A DNA stretch of 64,000 nt from Rubritalea tangerina. GTDB lineage: Bacteria; Verrucomicrobiota; Verrucomicrobiia; Verrucomicrobiales; Akkermansiaceae. Location: NCBI RefSeq assembly GCF_042683245.1, contig NZ_JBHUJB010000015.1:1-64000 (forward strand), given 5' to 3'. Made by a program: the position numbers and the translations under genes. Under the pieces are notes generated by a model. The model searched no databases. It was given only the letters and a program-made list of their open reading frames with translations, and was not told the origin of the DNA. Of the stretch, positions 53,295 through 62,557 are shown piece after piece. Numbering within the stretch: position 1 is the first letter of the stretch; each line of letters opens with the position of its first letter.

Positions 53295-55205
53295 CTACAT
53301 GTTAGGAAGTTCGATGAAGCCTTCCAGTTTGCGGATACGGGTCGGGTGGCGCATCTTACGGAGGGCTTTGGCCTCGATCTGACGGATACGTTCACGGGTT
53401 ACCTGGAACTGGCGACCAACCTCTTCAAGGGTGCGGCTGTAGCCATCCTTGAGGCCGAAGCGTTGTTCGAGGACTTCACGTTCACGCTCGGTGAGGGTGT
53501 CGAGGACGTCGACGATTTTCTCTTTGAGCATTGCGAAGCCAGCTTCTTCCATTGGGTTTTCAGCGGCTTTATCTTCGATGAAGTCACCGAAGGATGTGTC
53601 ATCTGAGTCACCGACGGGAGCCTGGAGTGAGATTGGCTGTTGGGCCATCTTAAGGACTGCGCGCACACGTTCGACGGGAAGGTGAATTTCCTCGGCGATT
53701 TCGTCTGGGGTAGGTTCACGGCCGTATTCCTGCACCAGTTGTTTCTGAACGCGCATCAACTTGTTGATGGTTTCGATCATGTGCACTGGGATACGGATGG
53801 TACGTGCTTGGTCGGCAATTGAGCGAGTGATGGCCTGGCGGATCCACCAAGTAGCGTAGGTGGAGAATTTGTAGCCACGGCGGTACTCGAACTTTTCGAC
53901 AGCCTTCATGAGACCCATATTTCCTTCTTGGATGAGGTCGAGGAAGGAAAGTCCACGGTTTGTGTACTTTTTAGCGATTGAGATAACGAGTCGGAGGTTA
54001 GCTTCCACCATTTCGGTTTTGGCCTTGTAGGCCATTTTCATCCAATGACGGAGGTCTTTGTTGTTTTGTGCGAAGCCGTCTGTGGTGTGCCACGAGAGTT
54101 GTTGTGCTTCACGGATTTTGGTTTCAAATTCCTTATCGTCTGGGTGGGCTTGGAGTTTACGCGTGTATTTCCAGAATTTCTTTTGGTACTCCTCGACTTC
54201 TTCGCAGAAGTCTTCGACTACTTTTTGTTTGTAGTAGAAGCGCTGATAGAGTTTCGCGATGACGGTGAGTTGTTTCTCGAGTTCTCCTTCGAGTTTTGCG
54301 ACGCCGCGTGGGTTCTTGGCGTTGAGTTTACGGAAGATATCGTCGGTTTCTTCGTGGCACTGGCGGAGTTGATCGCAGAGCTTCGGAAGTGTTTTCATGT
54401 AGCGTTCACGCGACTCAATTTTCTTATCGAGGATGACGCGGTCGAAGCGTTCTTTACCTTTGATGAGTTTGTCGGCGAGGTCGAGGTAGGACTCGGTGAC
54501 GAAGCCGAAGCGGTGGAGGTATTTCTGGACGGTGAGTTCAGCATCCTCGATGCGCTTGGAGATTTCTACCTCTTGCTCACGTGTGAGGAGTGGGACTTGG
54601 CCCATTTGTTTGAGGTACATGCGAACTGGGTCATCGAGAATGTCGAGTTTCTGTTCTGACTTAGGTTCGTCATCGGCACCACCTTCACGTTTCTTATCGC
54701 GATAGCGGTCTACTTCTGAGGCATCGATGATATCGAATTCCATGGAGCGAAGGCGCTCGAGGATGGCTTCGACGTCTGCTTGTTCGACGAGGTCGTTAGG
54801 CAGGATTTCATTGATGTCGTCGTAGGTGAGATATTCTTGTTCTTTAGCGAGCTTAATGAGTTCACGCACCTTCTCTTGGATTTCAGGAGTATCGATGCGA
54901 TTCTTGGGAGTCTTTTTGGCGCGCTTGGCCTTGGCTTCAGCCTCGGCTTCTAGGAGGGCTTGCAGTTTTGACTTTGGTTCATCTGAAGATGATTCGGCCG
55001 TTACTGTCTTGGCAGACTTTTTAGCTGCGGTTTTCTTGGCAGCAGTCTTTTTCGCGGCTGTTTTTTTGGCGGCGGTCTTTTTGGCTGCTGTCTTCTTAGC
55101 TGCAGATTTTTTGGCGGCAGTTTTCTTAGCTGCTGCCTTCTTTACGGCAGACTTTTTAGCTGCTGTTTTTGTTGCGGTTTTCTTCGCTACTTTTTTTGAT
55201 GCCAT
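53295..55205 (-). CDS. rpoD: Primary sigma factor (sigma-70) with lysine/alanine-rich N-terminus
   Basis: A 636-aa housekeeping sigma factor. Residues 1-67 are a histone H1-like tail made of A-A-K-K-T type pentads. Region 1.1 follows (VRELIKLAKEQEYLTYDDIN), then region 1.2 (DPVRMYLKQMGQVPLL), the non-conserved region, region 2 (AKKYTNRGLSFLDLIQEG and YATWWIRQAI), region 3 (RIPVHMIETINKL) and region 4 (LEEVGRQFQVTRERIRQIEA). The sigma core is complete. The pentad codons vary synonymously, so the tail appears to be kept by selection on protein sequence. It may bind nucleic acid. Confidence 0.96.
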   Translation of the reverse strand: MASKKVAKKTATKTAAKKSAVKKAAAKKTAAKKSAAKKTAAKKTAAKKTAAKKTAAKKTAAKKSAKTVTAESSSDEPKSKLQALLEAEAEAKAKRAKKTPKNRIDTPEIQEKVRELIKLAKEQEYLTYDDINEILPNDLVEQADVEAILERLRSMEFDIIDASEVDRYRDKKREGGADDEPKSEQKLDILDDPVRMYLKQMGQVPLLTREQEVEISKRIEDAELTVQKYLHRFGFVTESYLDLADKLIKGKERFDRVILDKKIESRERYMKTLPKLCDQLRQCHEETDDIFRKLNAKNPRGVAKLEGELEKQLTVIAKLYQRFYYKQKVVEDFCEEVEEYQKKFWKYTRKLQAHPDDKEFETKIREAQQLSWHTTDGFAQNNKDLRHWMKMAYKAKTEMVEANLRLVISIAKKYTNRGLSFLDLIQEGNMGLMKAVEKFEYRRGYKFSTYATWWIRQAITRSIADQARTIRIPVHMIETINKLMRVQKQLVQEYGREPTPDEIAEEIHLPVERVRAVLKMAQQPISLQAPVGDSDDTSFGDFIEDKAAENPMEEAGFAMLKEKIVDVLDTLTEREREVLEQRFGLKDGYSRTLEEVGRQFQVTRERIRQIEAKALRKMRHPTRIRKLEGFIELPNM

Positions 55206-55434
55206 GATTAGCTAGTGGTGAGCTGGATGAGTAACGCGTGCACACGTCACCCGTAGGATTTGTCAACATGCTAGTGCGTGCGACAGACTTGGAATCTCCG
55301 TCACTGATAGAGATTCGTCAAGGCATTTCGAGGATTGCCCTACACTTTTACAGGGCAAAATCTTTCTCAAATTTTCGAAGAAATTTGTTAACGTGACTTA
55401 GCTGTTTGATCTTAAGCGATGTATGTCGAGCTGG

Positions 55435-56709
55435 TTACGCTTGGACACGTTCGACGTGGGCGCCGAGTGTGAGCAATTTCTCATCGATATGTTCGTAGCC
55501 GCGGTCGATATGATAGAGTCGGTTGATCTCGGTGGAGCCATTGGCTGTGAGAGCGGAGAGGACGAGGGCGGCGGAGGCGCGGAGGTCGGAAGCCATGACG
55601 GGAGCGGCGGAGAGTTGTTTGACGCCTTCGATGACAGCAGTGCCATTATCGACTTTGATGCTGGCTCCCATGCGGCTCATTTCGGCGCAATGCATGAAGC
55701 GTTGGGGGAAGATGGTATCTTCGATCACTGAGATGCCATCGGTGACCGCGAAGAGCGAGGAGAACTGAGCTTGCATGTCGGTGGGGAAACCAGGGTGGGG
55801 GGCGGTGGTGATTTTAGCACCTTTTGGATTCTCGCCAGGTGAGACGGTGACGGAGGTGCCGGCTTCGTTGAACTCGACATTGTGGCCGGCCTCGATGAGT
55901 TTCTCGGTGACTGGGATGAGGTGGTCACGGCAGATGCGGTGGAGGGTGATACCTTCTTTACCGGCGGCCATTGCACCGGCGACCATGAATGTGCCGGCTT
56001 CGATACGGTCTGGGATGATGGTGTGTTCGACGCCGTGGAGGCGTTCGACGCCTTCGATGGTGATGCGGCGGGTGCCGGCGCCTTCTATTTTAGCGCCCAT
56101 GCCGATAAGAAAGTTAGCGAGGTCGACAACTTCTGGTTCAGCGGCTGCGGATTCGATGATGGTGGTGCCTTTTGCGAGGACGGCGGCCATCATGAGGTTG
56201 TCGGTGCCGAGGACGGTGGGGCCTTGTTTCCCGCGGAGGTCAACTTCTGCACCAACGAGACCGTTAGGGGTGGTCATGTCCATGTTGCCACCTTCCATAT
56301 CGATCTCTGTGCCGATGGCGCGGAGTCCTTTGAGGTGGAGATCGACTGGGCGGTCACCGATCACGCAGCCGCCGGGGAGTGAGACGCGAGCTTTACCGAG
56401 ACGGGCGAGGAGTGGGCCCATGACGCAGATGGAGGCGCGCATTTTTCTGACGAGCTCGTAGGGGGCGTCGTGGCTGATATTTTTAGAATTGATGCGCACG
56501 GTGCCGCTTGAGCGTTCCACTTGGGCGCCGAGTGCGGAGAGAATCTGGATCATGTAGTTGGTGTCCGAGACATCGGGCACGCGACGGATGATCACATCTT
56601 CATCTGTGAGGAGGGCTGCTGCAAGAATGGGGAGGGAGGCATTTTTTGCGCCGGAAATATTAACTGAGCCGCTGAGTGTGTGGCCGCCGTGAACAATGAG
56701 TTTATCCAT
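55435..56709 (-). CDS. murA: UDP-N-acetylglucosamine 1-carboxyvinyltransferase
   Basis: A 424-aa enzyme of the first committed step of peptidoglycan synthesis, transferring enolpyruvate to UDP-GlcNAc. Marks are LSGSVNISGAKNASLPILAA, the catalytic Cys in LPGGCVIGDRPVDLH (the fosfomycin target is present as Cys), PTVLGTDNLMMAAVLA and the HPGFPTDMQAQF loop. Length is typical. The gap 55206-55434 before rpoD holds a 7-bp hairpin (55335-55341/55352-55358) and no gene. Confidence 0.97.
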   Translation of the reverse strand: MDKLIVHGGHTLSGSVNISGAKNASLPILAAALLTDEDVIIRRVPDVSDTNYMIQILSALGAQVERSSGTVRINSKNISHDAPYELVRKMRASICVMGPLLARLGKARVSLPGGCVIGDRPVDLHLKGLRAIGTEIDMEGGNMDMTTPNGLVGAEVDLRGKQGPTVLGTDNLMMAAVLAKGTTIIESAAAEPEVVDLANFLIGMGAKIEGAGTRRITIEGVERLHGVEHTIIPDRIEAGTFMVAGAMAAGKEGITLHRICRDHLIPVTEKLIEAGHNVEFNEAGTSVTVSPGENPKGAKITTAPHPGFPTDMQAQFSSLFAVTDGISVIEDTIFPQRFMHCAEMSRMGASIKVDNGTAVIEGVKQLSAAPVMASDLRASAALVLSALTANGSTEINRLYHIDRGYEHIDEKLLTLGAHVERVQA

Positions 56710-56807
56710 AGTGAAAGTGATTAGGTCGGTGTTAGGTCGCTCTGGATAGCTGTGTGAATTGAGTGATGGGGTGTTTTAAGCTCTGTGCTAGAGTGCTGTG
56801 AGGTTGA

Positions 56808-57656
56808 TTAGCTGAGCCATTGGGCGGTGGGGAATCTGTAGATGCCGGAGAGATCTGGATGGGTTTTGATATTGCTGAATCCTGCCTGTTGGAGGAGTGC
56901 TTCGACTTGAGTGTGTTGGTGGATACCAATTTCTAGTGCGATGTGTCCACCCTCATTCATGTATGTAGGGGCTTGTTGGAGGAATTGTTTGATAAGGTCG
57001 AGGCCGTCTGGGCCGGAAAAGAGGGCGAGGTCGGGGTCGTGTTGGAGCTCAGCAGCGAGTGATGGGCGGTCGACTTCTGGCACGTATGGGAGGTTAGCAA
57101 CGATGAGATCATACTTTTGCTCGTTGAGTGCGGAGAAGAGTGATGACTCTATCAAGCTGGCATTTTCGACACCGAGTGAGGTGGTGTTTTTGGTAGCGAG
57201 TTCGAGTGCATCGGGTGAGACGTCTGCGAGAGTGGCTTGGGATTGTGGGCCGTATTCGAGTGCGAGTGTGAGGCCGATGACTCCGGTGCCGGTCCCCATG
57301 TCGAGTAGGGTGGCGGGAGGGGTTGGACGGAGTTGTTTGAGAATGATCTCGCAGAGTTCTTCGGTCTCAGGGCGGGGAATGAGGGCGCGTTTGTCTGAGT
57401 AGAAGTCGCGACGGTAGAACTCGACTGTTCCGAGGAGGTGCTGGAGGGGTTCGCGGTTGCCTCGGCGCTTGAGGAGCTCGCGCAGTGGGGCGAGCTCCGC
57501 TTCATCGATTGGTTGGTCGAAGCGTGTGTAGAGCTGGATTTTTGAGCAATTTAGCACATGGCAGAGCAAGAGCTGCATGTTGCGGCGTGCGTCATCGACC
57601 CCTTTTTTTTCCAGCCACTGGGTGCCGGAATCGAGTGTTTCGAGAATGGTTTTCAA
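56808..57656 (-). CDS. prmC: Peptide chain release factor N5-glutamine methyltransferase
   Basis: A 282-aa AdoMet-dependent enzyme that methylates the GGQ glutamine of release factors. The N-terminal helical domain ends at REPLQHLLGTVEFYRRDF, the AdoMet motif is LDMGTGTGVIGLTLALE, and the substrate-glutamine tetrad reads N-L-P-Y (VANLPYVPEVDRP) instead of the usual N-P-P-Y. Its substrate gene prfA lies immediately upstream on the same strand with a 22-bp gap, the common pairing. The Pro-to-Leu change is unusual but the Asn and Tyr remain. Confidence 0.93.
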   Translation of the reverse strand: MKTILETLDSGTQWLEKKGVDDARRNMQLLLCHVLNCSKIQLYTRFDQPIDEAELAPLRELLKRRGNREPLQHLLGTVEFYRRDFYSDKRALIPRPETEELCEIILKQLRPTPPATLLDMGTGTGVIGLTLALEYGPQSQATLADVSPDALELATKNTTSLGVENASLIESSLFSALNEQKYDLIVANLPYVPEVDRPSLAAELQHDPDLALFSGPDGLDLIKQFLQQAPTYMNEGGHIALEIGIHQHTQVEALLQQAGFSNIKTHPDLSGIYRFPTAQWLS

Positions 57657-57678
57657 CGGCTTTATTGGCGCTGATGGA

Positions 57679-58755
57679 TTATTCCATGCCTGCGTCAGCG
57701 AGGCGGTGTTCCATTTCCTTCTTTTGGAGGTTCTCGGTGAATTCTTGGATTTGGCCGTTCATGATTCCCTCAATGTTATGGGATGTGTGACCGATTCGGT
57801 GGTCGGTGACACGGGACTGAGGGAAGTTATAGGTACGGATTTTTTCAGAGCGATCGCCTGATCCGATGAGTGACTTGCGCTGTGCGGAGTATTTTTCGGC
57901 TTCTTCGCGGACTTTGGCTTCGAAGAGCTTGGTACGGAGGATCTCGAGACCTTTCTCACGGTTTTGGGTCTGTGAGCGACCGTCTTGGCACTTTACCTGG
58001 AGGCCAGTGGGAAGGTGGGTAATTTGGACTGCGGAGTCGGTGGTGTTGACGTGCTGTCCGCCTGGACCACCTGAGCGAGTTGCTTGGATGTGGAGGTCTT
58101 CAGGTTTGATCTGGACGTCGACTTCGTCGGCTTCGGGCATGACGGCGACTGTGCAGGTAGAGGTGTGGATACGTCCCTGGGTTTCGGTGGCAGGCACGCG
58201 TTGGACACGGTGGACGCCTGACTCGTATTTGAGGTAACGGAAAACTTCTTCTCCAGTGACTTTGAGGACGACTTCTTTGAAGCCGCCGACTTCTGAGGGT
58301 GAGGATTCGAGGTGCTCGACTTTCCAGCCGCGTTCTTCGGCGTGGCGTTCGTACATGCGCATGATTTCACCCGCGAAGAGGGACGCTTCGTCGCCACCGG
58401 CACCGGCACGGATTTCCACGAGTGCATCGCGGTCTTCTGTTTCATCGCGAGGGAGAAGGGCGTATTGGACCTTTTCGGAGAGATCTTCGATGGTGGCTTC
58501 AAGTTCTGGGATTTCCATCTCTGCGAGTTCAGCCATTTCAGGGTCGTCTTCTTTAGCGAGCTCTTGGTTTTCGATGAGGTTGGTTTTAGCCGACTCGAGG
58601 GTCTCCCACATCTCTAGCAACTCTTTGAGACGACGGTGTTCACGCATGGTTTCTGAAGCCTTCTTTTGGTCAGAAAACAGGTCTGGGTCAGTGATAAGTT
58701 TTTCCACTTCGGCGAAGCGTTCGCGTCTTTTCTCAATGAGAGAGGCATAATCCAT
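57679..58755 (-). CDS. prfA: Peptide chain release factor 1
   Basis: A 358-aa class I release factor. The GGQ motif is SGGPGGQHVNTTDSAVQITH, the codon-recognition element reads PATETQGR (PxT type, for UAA/UAG), and AGAGGDEASLFAGEI is the standard domain 2 block. UAG/UAA recognition is by RF1, so it does not itself compete at the selD UGA codon. It is co-transcribed with prmC. Confidence 0.97.
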   Translation of the reverse strand: MDYASLIEKRRERFAEVEKLITDPDLFSDQKKASETMREHRRLKELLEMWETLESAKTNLIENQELAKEDDPEMAELAEMEIPELEATIEDLSEKVQYALLPRDETEDRDALVEIRAGAGGDEASLFAGEIMRMYERHAEERGWKVEHLESSPSEVGGFKEVVLKVTGEEVFRYLKYESGVHRVQRVPATETQGRIHTSTCTVAVMPEADEVDVQIKPEDLHIQATRSGGPGGQHVNTTDSAVQITHLPTGLQVKCQDGRSQTQNREKGLEILRTKLFEAKVREEAEKYSAQRKSLIGSGDRSEKIRTYNFPQSRVTDHRIGHTSHNIEGIMNGQIQEFTENLQKKEMEHRLADAGME

Positions 58756-58871
58756 GGCGGGAGACTCTCTTTAGAATGTGTCAGGTGCAAGTATTTTTCT
58801 TACTCAGACAGGGAAATGGATCGACAGTGTGGGGGCTGTCAGAGCGCGCGGGATCTTGGAGGGGGAATCTC

Positions 58872-59450
58872 TTAGCTCGCCTGCGCGAAATGCTTAGGAC
58901 GGATGTGCGTTTCTCTTTTCTCAAGAAGTGCCTCCACCCACTGAGAGGCGAGAGACGGAGGCAACCACGCTGGGCGGGATTTTACCTTTTTCCAATCTAG
59001 GTAACATTGCTCGCGGTAAACGGTGCCGAGGCGTTTTACAATCCACGTTTCGTATTCAAGCCACCACTCAAGCATCGGTGTCATCGCATCGAGGAGCTCG
59101 TCTGGAGCGAGGGCTTGGAGGTCATCGTCCGACCATTCACCGGCGATAAGTTTTTCTTCTGGAAGCCATTTATAGAAGCGGTTCTTTCTACGGATGAAAA
59201 CAGTTTTGGTCGATTCAGTATAAATCGCAGCACAAGAGCCATAGAGTTCGATTTGAGCTCCATTGCGATTCAGCGTGTAACAGCTGGTGCCTTTAAGCCC
59301 CTTGGAAGGAGACTTCACGAAACCGAATGCTTCGAGCTGGTTTCCTTTTGGGTGGAGCACGTCTTTCCCTAGGAAAAACATCTGCTGGTAGAACCCATCA
59401 GTGCAGTCTTTAAGGAGGATGCGTAATTTTTTGGTTTCAGGGTCCATCAT
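58872..59450 (-). CDS. Protein of unknown function
   Basis: A 192-aa soluble protein starting MMDPETKKLRILLKDCTDGF. No signal peptide or membrane segment is present. It contains several Trp-rich stretches (MLEWWLEYETWIVKRL, RPAWLPPSLASQWVEALL) and no motif that can be tied to a known family. Codon use follows that of other minus-strand genes here. It is separated from prfA by 116 bp. Confidence 0.65.
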   Translation of the reverse strand: MMDPETKKLRILLKDCTDGFYQQMFFLGKDVLHPKGNQLEAFGFVKSPSKGLKGTSCYTLNRNGAQIELYGSCAAIYTESTKTVFIRRKNRFYKWLPEEKLIAGEWSDDDLQALAPDELLDAMTPMLEWWLEYETWIVKRLGTVYREQCYLDWKKVKSRPAWLPPSLASQWVEALLEKRETHIRPKHFAQAS

Positions 59451-59603
59451 AAGCCTTCCGTTGCGGGGGTGTGCAGTGGAGGCTACTATGTGCTCAATTT
59501 TAACATTTGCAACTAAAATGCATTAGCGTGTTGTTTGCGGTAGTGATAGTGAGGGGGATTGGGTATCGGGGATGAAGAACGTCAGTGGGTAATTTGGAGC
59601 AGT

Positions 59604-61076
59604 TTATTTTTTTGGATATTTCGATTTGTCGAGACCTGTCATGGTGGCTGGATCGAGGATTTTTTTGATTTCTTCCTCGGAGAGGATTTTCTTTTCGCGG
59701 ATGATTTCGAGGATGCCTTTATCTTGCTCGAGGGCTTCTTTGGCGAGTTCGGTGGCTTTCTCATAACCGACGACAGGGTTGAGGGCAGTGACGATACCGA
59801 TTGAGCGCTCGATGTGCATGGCGAGGACTTGTTCGTTGATGGTGATGCCGTCGATGCATTTGCTGCGGAAGGTGGAGAGTCCGCTGGTGAGAATTTTTTG
59901 GGACTCGAAGACAGAGATGGCGATGAGGGGTTCGAATGCATTGAGCTGGAGGTCGCCATTTTCAGCGGCGAAGGTGACAGCGAGGTCGTTGGCCATCACG
60001 CGGAAGCTGATCACGCTCATGAGTTCTGGGATGACTGGGTTGACTTTGCCTGGCATGATAGAGGAGCCGGGTTGTAGGGCTGGGAGGTTGATCTCGTAGA
60101 AGCCCGTACGTGGGCCAGAAGCGAGAATGCGTAGGTCGGAAGAGATTTTAGCGAGTTTTACCGAGAGGCTTTTGAGGGCGGAGGAATAGGCTAGGAAGGA
60201 CTGCATGTCCCAGGTGCCTGCGATCAGGTCGTCGAGCTTGTAGATTTTTTTACCGCTGAGTTCGGCCATATGTTTGACGCATTTTTCGGAGTAGCCCGGG
60301 AGGGTGTTGAGGCCGGTGCCAATGGCGGTGGCGCCCATGTTCATGCCGTAGAGATGTTTTTCGGCGGCGACCAGAAGGTCGTGTTCCCATTGCAGTGCGG
60401 TGGCGTAGGCGTGAAACTCCTGACCGACAGTCATCGGGACGGCGTCTTGTAATTCGGTGCGGCCCATTTTTAGCACGTCGATGTACTTGTTTCCGAGTGT
60501 TCGGAAGGAGGCGATGAGAGCTTCTAGTTCTTTGAGGACTTCGGCGTTGTTGAGGATCATCGCCATCTTGAGTGCTGAGGGGTAGGAGTCGTTGGTAGAC
60601 TGCGACATGTTGAGGTCATCGTGCGGCTCGACCACGGAGTACTCGCCGATCTTGTGGCCAGATTTGAGCAAGGCGATGTTCGCCATTACTTCATTGGCAT
60701 TCATGTTGGTTGAGGTGCCGGCGCCGCCTTGGTACATGTCTACTACGAATTGGTCATGGTATTCGCCAGCCATCAGAGCCTTGTAGGCGAGTTCGATCTT
60801 GTCGCGCACTTCGGGTTTCATTTTGCCAACATCGGTATTGGCACGGGCTGCAGCGAGTTTGACGATGGCGAAGCCCTTGATGAAGTTCGGGTGCTTGGAG
60901 ATGAGGTCACCAGAGATGGGGAAGTTTTCCACGGCGCGCATGGTCTGTACTCCGTAGAGGGCGTCGGCAGGGATTTTCTTTTCGCCCAAAAGGTCTTTTT
61001 CTATGCGGGGTGGTTCCTTGGCCCAGAGGAAGGAAGTGGAGAGGATGAGGATGGCACTGAGGGTGTTTGTTTTCAT
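59604..61076 (-). CDS. aspA: Aspartate ammonia-lyase with a signal peptide
   Basis: A 490-aa member of the aspartase/fumarase superfamily that converts L-aspartate to fumarate and ammonia. The catalytic loop GSSIMPGKVNPVIPE, the QSTNDSYPSALK region, GRTELQDAVPMTVGQEF and RIEKDLLGEKKIPADALYG mark it as aspartase rather than fumarase. The first 20 residues (MKTNTLSAILILSTSFLWAK) look like a cleavable Sec signal, which is unusual because aspartases are normally cytoplasmic. It is last in the ansB-dcu-aspA cluster, 16 bp after the transporter. Confidence 0.92.
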   Translation of the reverse strand: MKTNTLSAILILSTSFLWAKEPPRIEKDLLGEKKIPADALYGVQTMRAVENFPISGDLISKHPNFIKGFAIVKLAAARANTDVGKMKPEVRDKIELAYKALMAGEYHDQFVVDMYQGGAGTSTNMNANEVMANIALLKSGHKIGEYSVVEPHDDLNMSQSTNDSYPSALKMAMILNNAEVLKELEALIASFRTLGNKYIDVLKMGRTELQDAVPMTVGQEFHAYATALQWEHDLLVAAEKHLYGMNMGATAIGTGLNTLPGYSEKCVKHMAELSGKKIYKLDDLIAGTWDMQSFLAYSSALKSLSVKLAKISSDLRILASGPRTGFYEINLPALQPGSSIMPGKVNPVIPELMSVISFRVMANDLAVTFAAENGDLQLNAFEPLIAISVFESQKILTSGLSTFRSKCIDGITINEQVLAMHIERSIGIVTALNPVVGYEKATELAKEALEQDKGILEIIREKKILSEEEIKKILDPATMTGLDKSKYPKK

Positions 61077-61092
61077 GGTTATGGAGTAGTTG

Positions 61093-62424
61093 TTAGTTGA
61101 GTATTTGGTTGATGAGGAGGGCTATTGCGGTAGCTGAGATAGTCACGACGAGGCCGGGGAGCATGAAGCTGTGGTTGAGGAGGTATTTGCCGATATGGGT
61201 GGTTTTTGTTTGATCAAAGGAGACGGCGGCGAGGATGGTGCCGTATGTTGGCAAGAAGAAGATTCCGTTGACTGCTGGATAGAGGGCGATGATCAAGGGT
61301 GTGGGGATTCCTAAAGCTACAGCAACAGGGACCAGGGTCACAACCGTGGCGGCTTGGCTAAAGAGAAGGACTGAGAGAGCGAAGAGTCCAAGTGCGAAGA
61401 GCCATTCTTGGCCCTCAATGAGCTGGGAGATCTCTGAGACGATTACGGTCTCGTTGCCCTCAAAGAAAGATGAACCAAGCCATGAGATTCCTAGAATGGA
61501 GAGGACGGCGACAATGCCGCTGCGCATGATAGAGCCGGTGACGGCTTGCTGCGGTTTTGCTTTGAAAGCTAGCATGATGACTGCAGCGATGGCTAACATA
61601 ATGATCATGATAGCTTCGGCCATGGCGACTTGCTTGGTTACTAATTCGCCGTTCACCACTTCTTGGTACTCGGGGCGTAGTTGGGGGAAGAGGCCGATGA
61701 TGACCACGAACAAAACGCCTGCGAAAAAGGTAAAGGTTGAGCCACGTGCTTGTTTGAGAGCCTGTCCAGAGAGCACTTCGGCGCCCTCGATATCTTTGAA
61801 CTTCTCTTCACTGAGAAGTTTTTGATAGGTCGGATCGTCCTTGAGATCGACACCGCGTTTCGAGACGACGAAGGCACCAATCAAGACCGCTAACAAGGTG
61901 GAGGGGATGATAATGACCATGACATCTGAAAGCTCGACTTGTCTGCCAGCGAGGGTGCCGACGAGGGCGACGGTGGCGGCGGATATTGGCGAAGCGATTA
62001 GGCCAGCGGTGGCGGCGATCACTGAAATAGAGAGGGGGCGCTCGGGGCGGATGCCCGACTTGCGCGAGATTTCCGCAATGACCGGCAAGAGTGCATAGAT
62101 GACATGCTGGGTGCCTGACATAAAAATTAAGGCGTAGGTCACGAAGGGGGCAACAAAGGTGATGCTTTTGGGGTTCTTGCGCATCACTTTCTCAGCGATA
62201 TTGACTAAGTAGGTGAGACCTCCCACCGCTTCCATCGAGGATAAGGCGGTGATGACGGCCAGAATCATAAAGAGGACAGTGACCGGTGGTCCTCCCGGGG
62301 GGAGGTGAAAGACGAAGGTGAATATGAACAAGCCCAATCCTCCCATGGTTCCCATGCCAATGCCGCCCAATCGGGAGCCAATCAGGATGCAGGTGAGGAG
62401 AAGGAGGAGTTCGACCCAAATCAT
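61093..62424 (-). CDS. Anaerobic C4-dicarboxylate transporter, Dcu family
   Basis: A 443-aa polytopic membrane protein of the DcuA/DcuB family, with about 11-12 hydrophobic segments. Family marks include IGSRLGGIGMGTMGGLGLF near the N-terminus, MSGTQHVIYALLPVIAEI and PERPLSISVIAATAGLIASP. Such carriers exchange aspartate, fumarate or malate for succinate, or import C4-dicarboxylates. Being between asparaginase and aspartase genes, it would move the fumarate or aspartate they release. DcuA versus DcuB cannot be decided by eye. Confidence 0.92.
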   Translation of the reverse strand: MIWVELLLLLTCILIGSRLGGIGMGTMGGLGLFIFTFVFHLPPGGPPVTVLFMILAVITALSSMEAVGGLTYLVNIAEKVMRKNPKSITFVAPFVTYALIFMSGTQHVIYALLPVIAEISRKSGIRPERPLSISVIAATAGLIASPISAATVALVGTLAGRQVELSDVMVIIIPSTLLAVLIGAFVVSKRGVDLKDDPTYQKLLSEEKFKDIEGAEVLSGQALKQARGSTFTFFAGVLFVVIIGLFPQLRPEYQEVVNGELVTKQVAMAEAIMIIMLAIAAVIMLAFKAKPQQAVTGSIMRSGIVAVLSILGISWLGSSFFEGNETVIVSEISQLIEGQEWLFALGLFALSVLLFSQAATVVTLVPVAVALGIPTPLIIALYPAVNGIFFLPTYGTILAAVSFDQTKTTHIGKYLLNHSFMLPGLVVTISATAIALLINQILN

Positions 62425-62557
62425 GGGAAACAGTTAGTGAGGGACCGCTGTTAGGAAGTTGACTGGCATGCGTTGGCTTGCTCTCTAGAGATTGTTAGAG
62501 CGTGCTGGGGTATGCCCGCCATCAGCTAAGGAGTAGGAGAGTGACGCTTTGGAGTAA

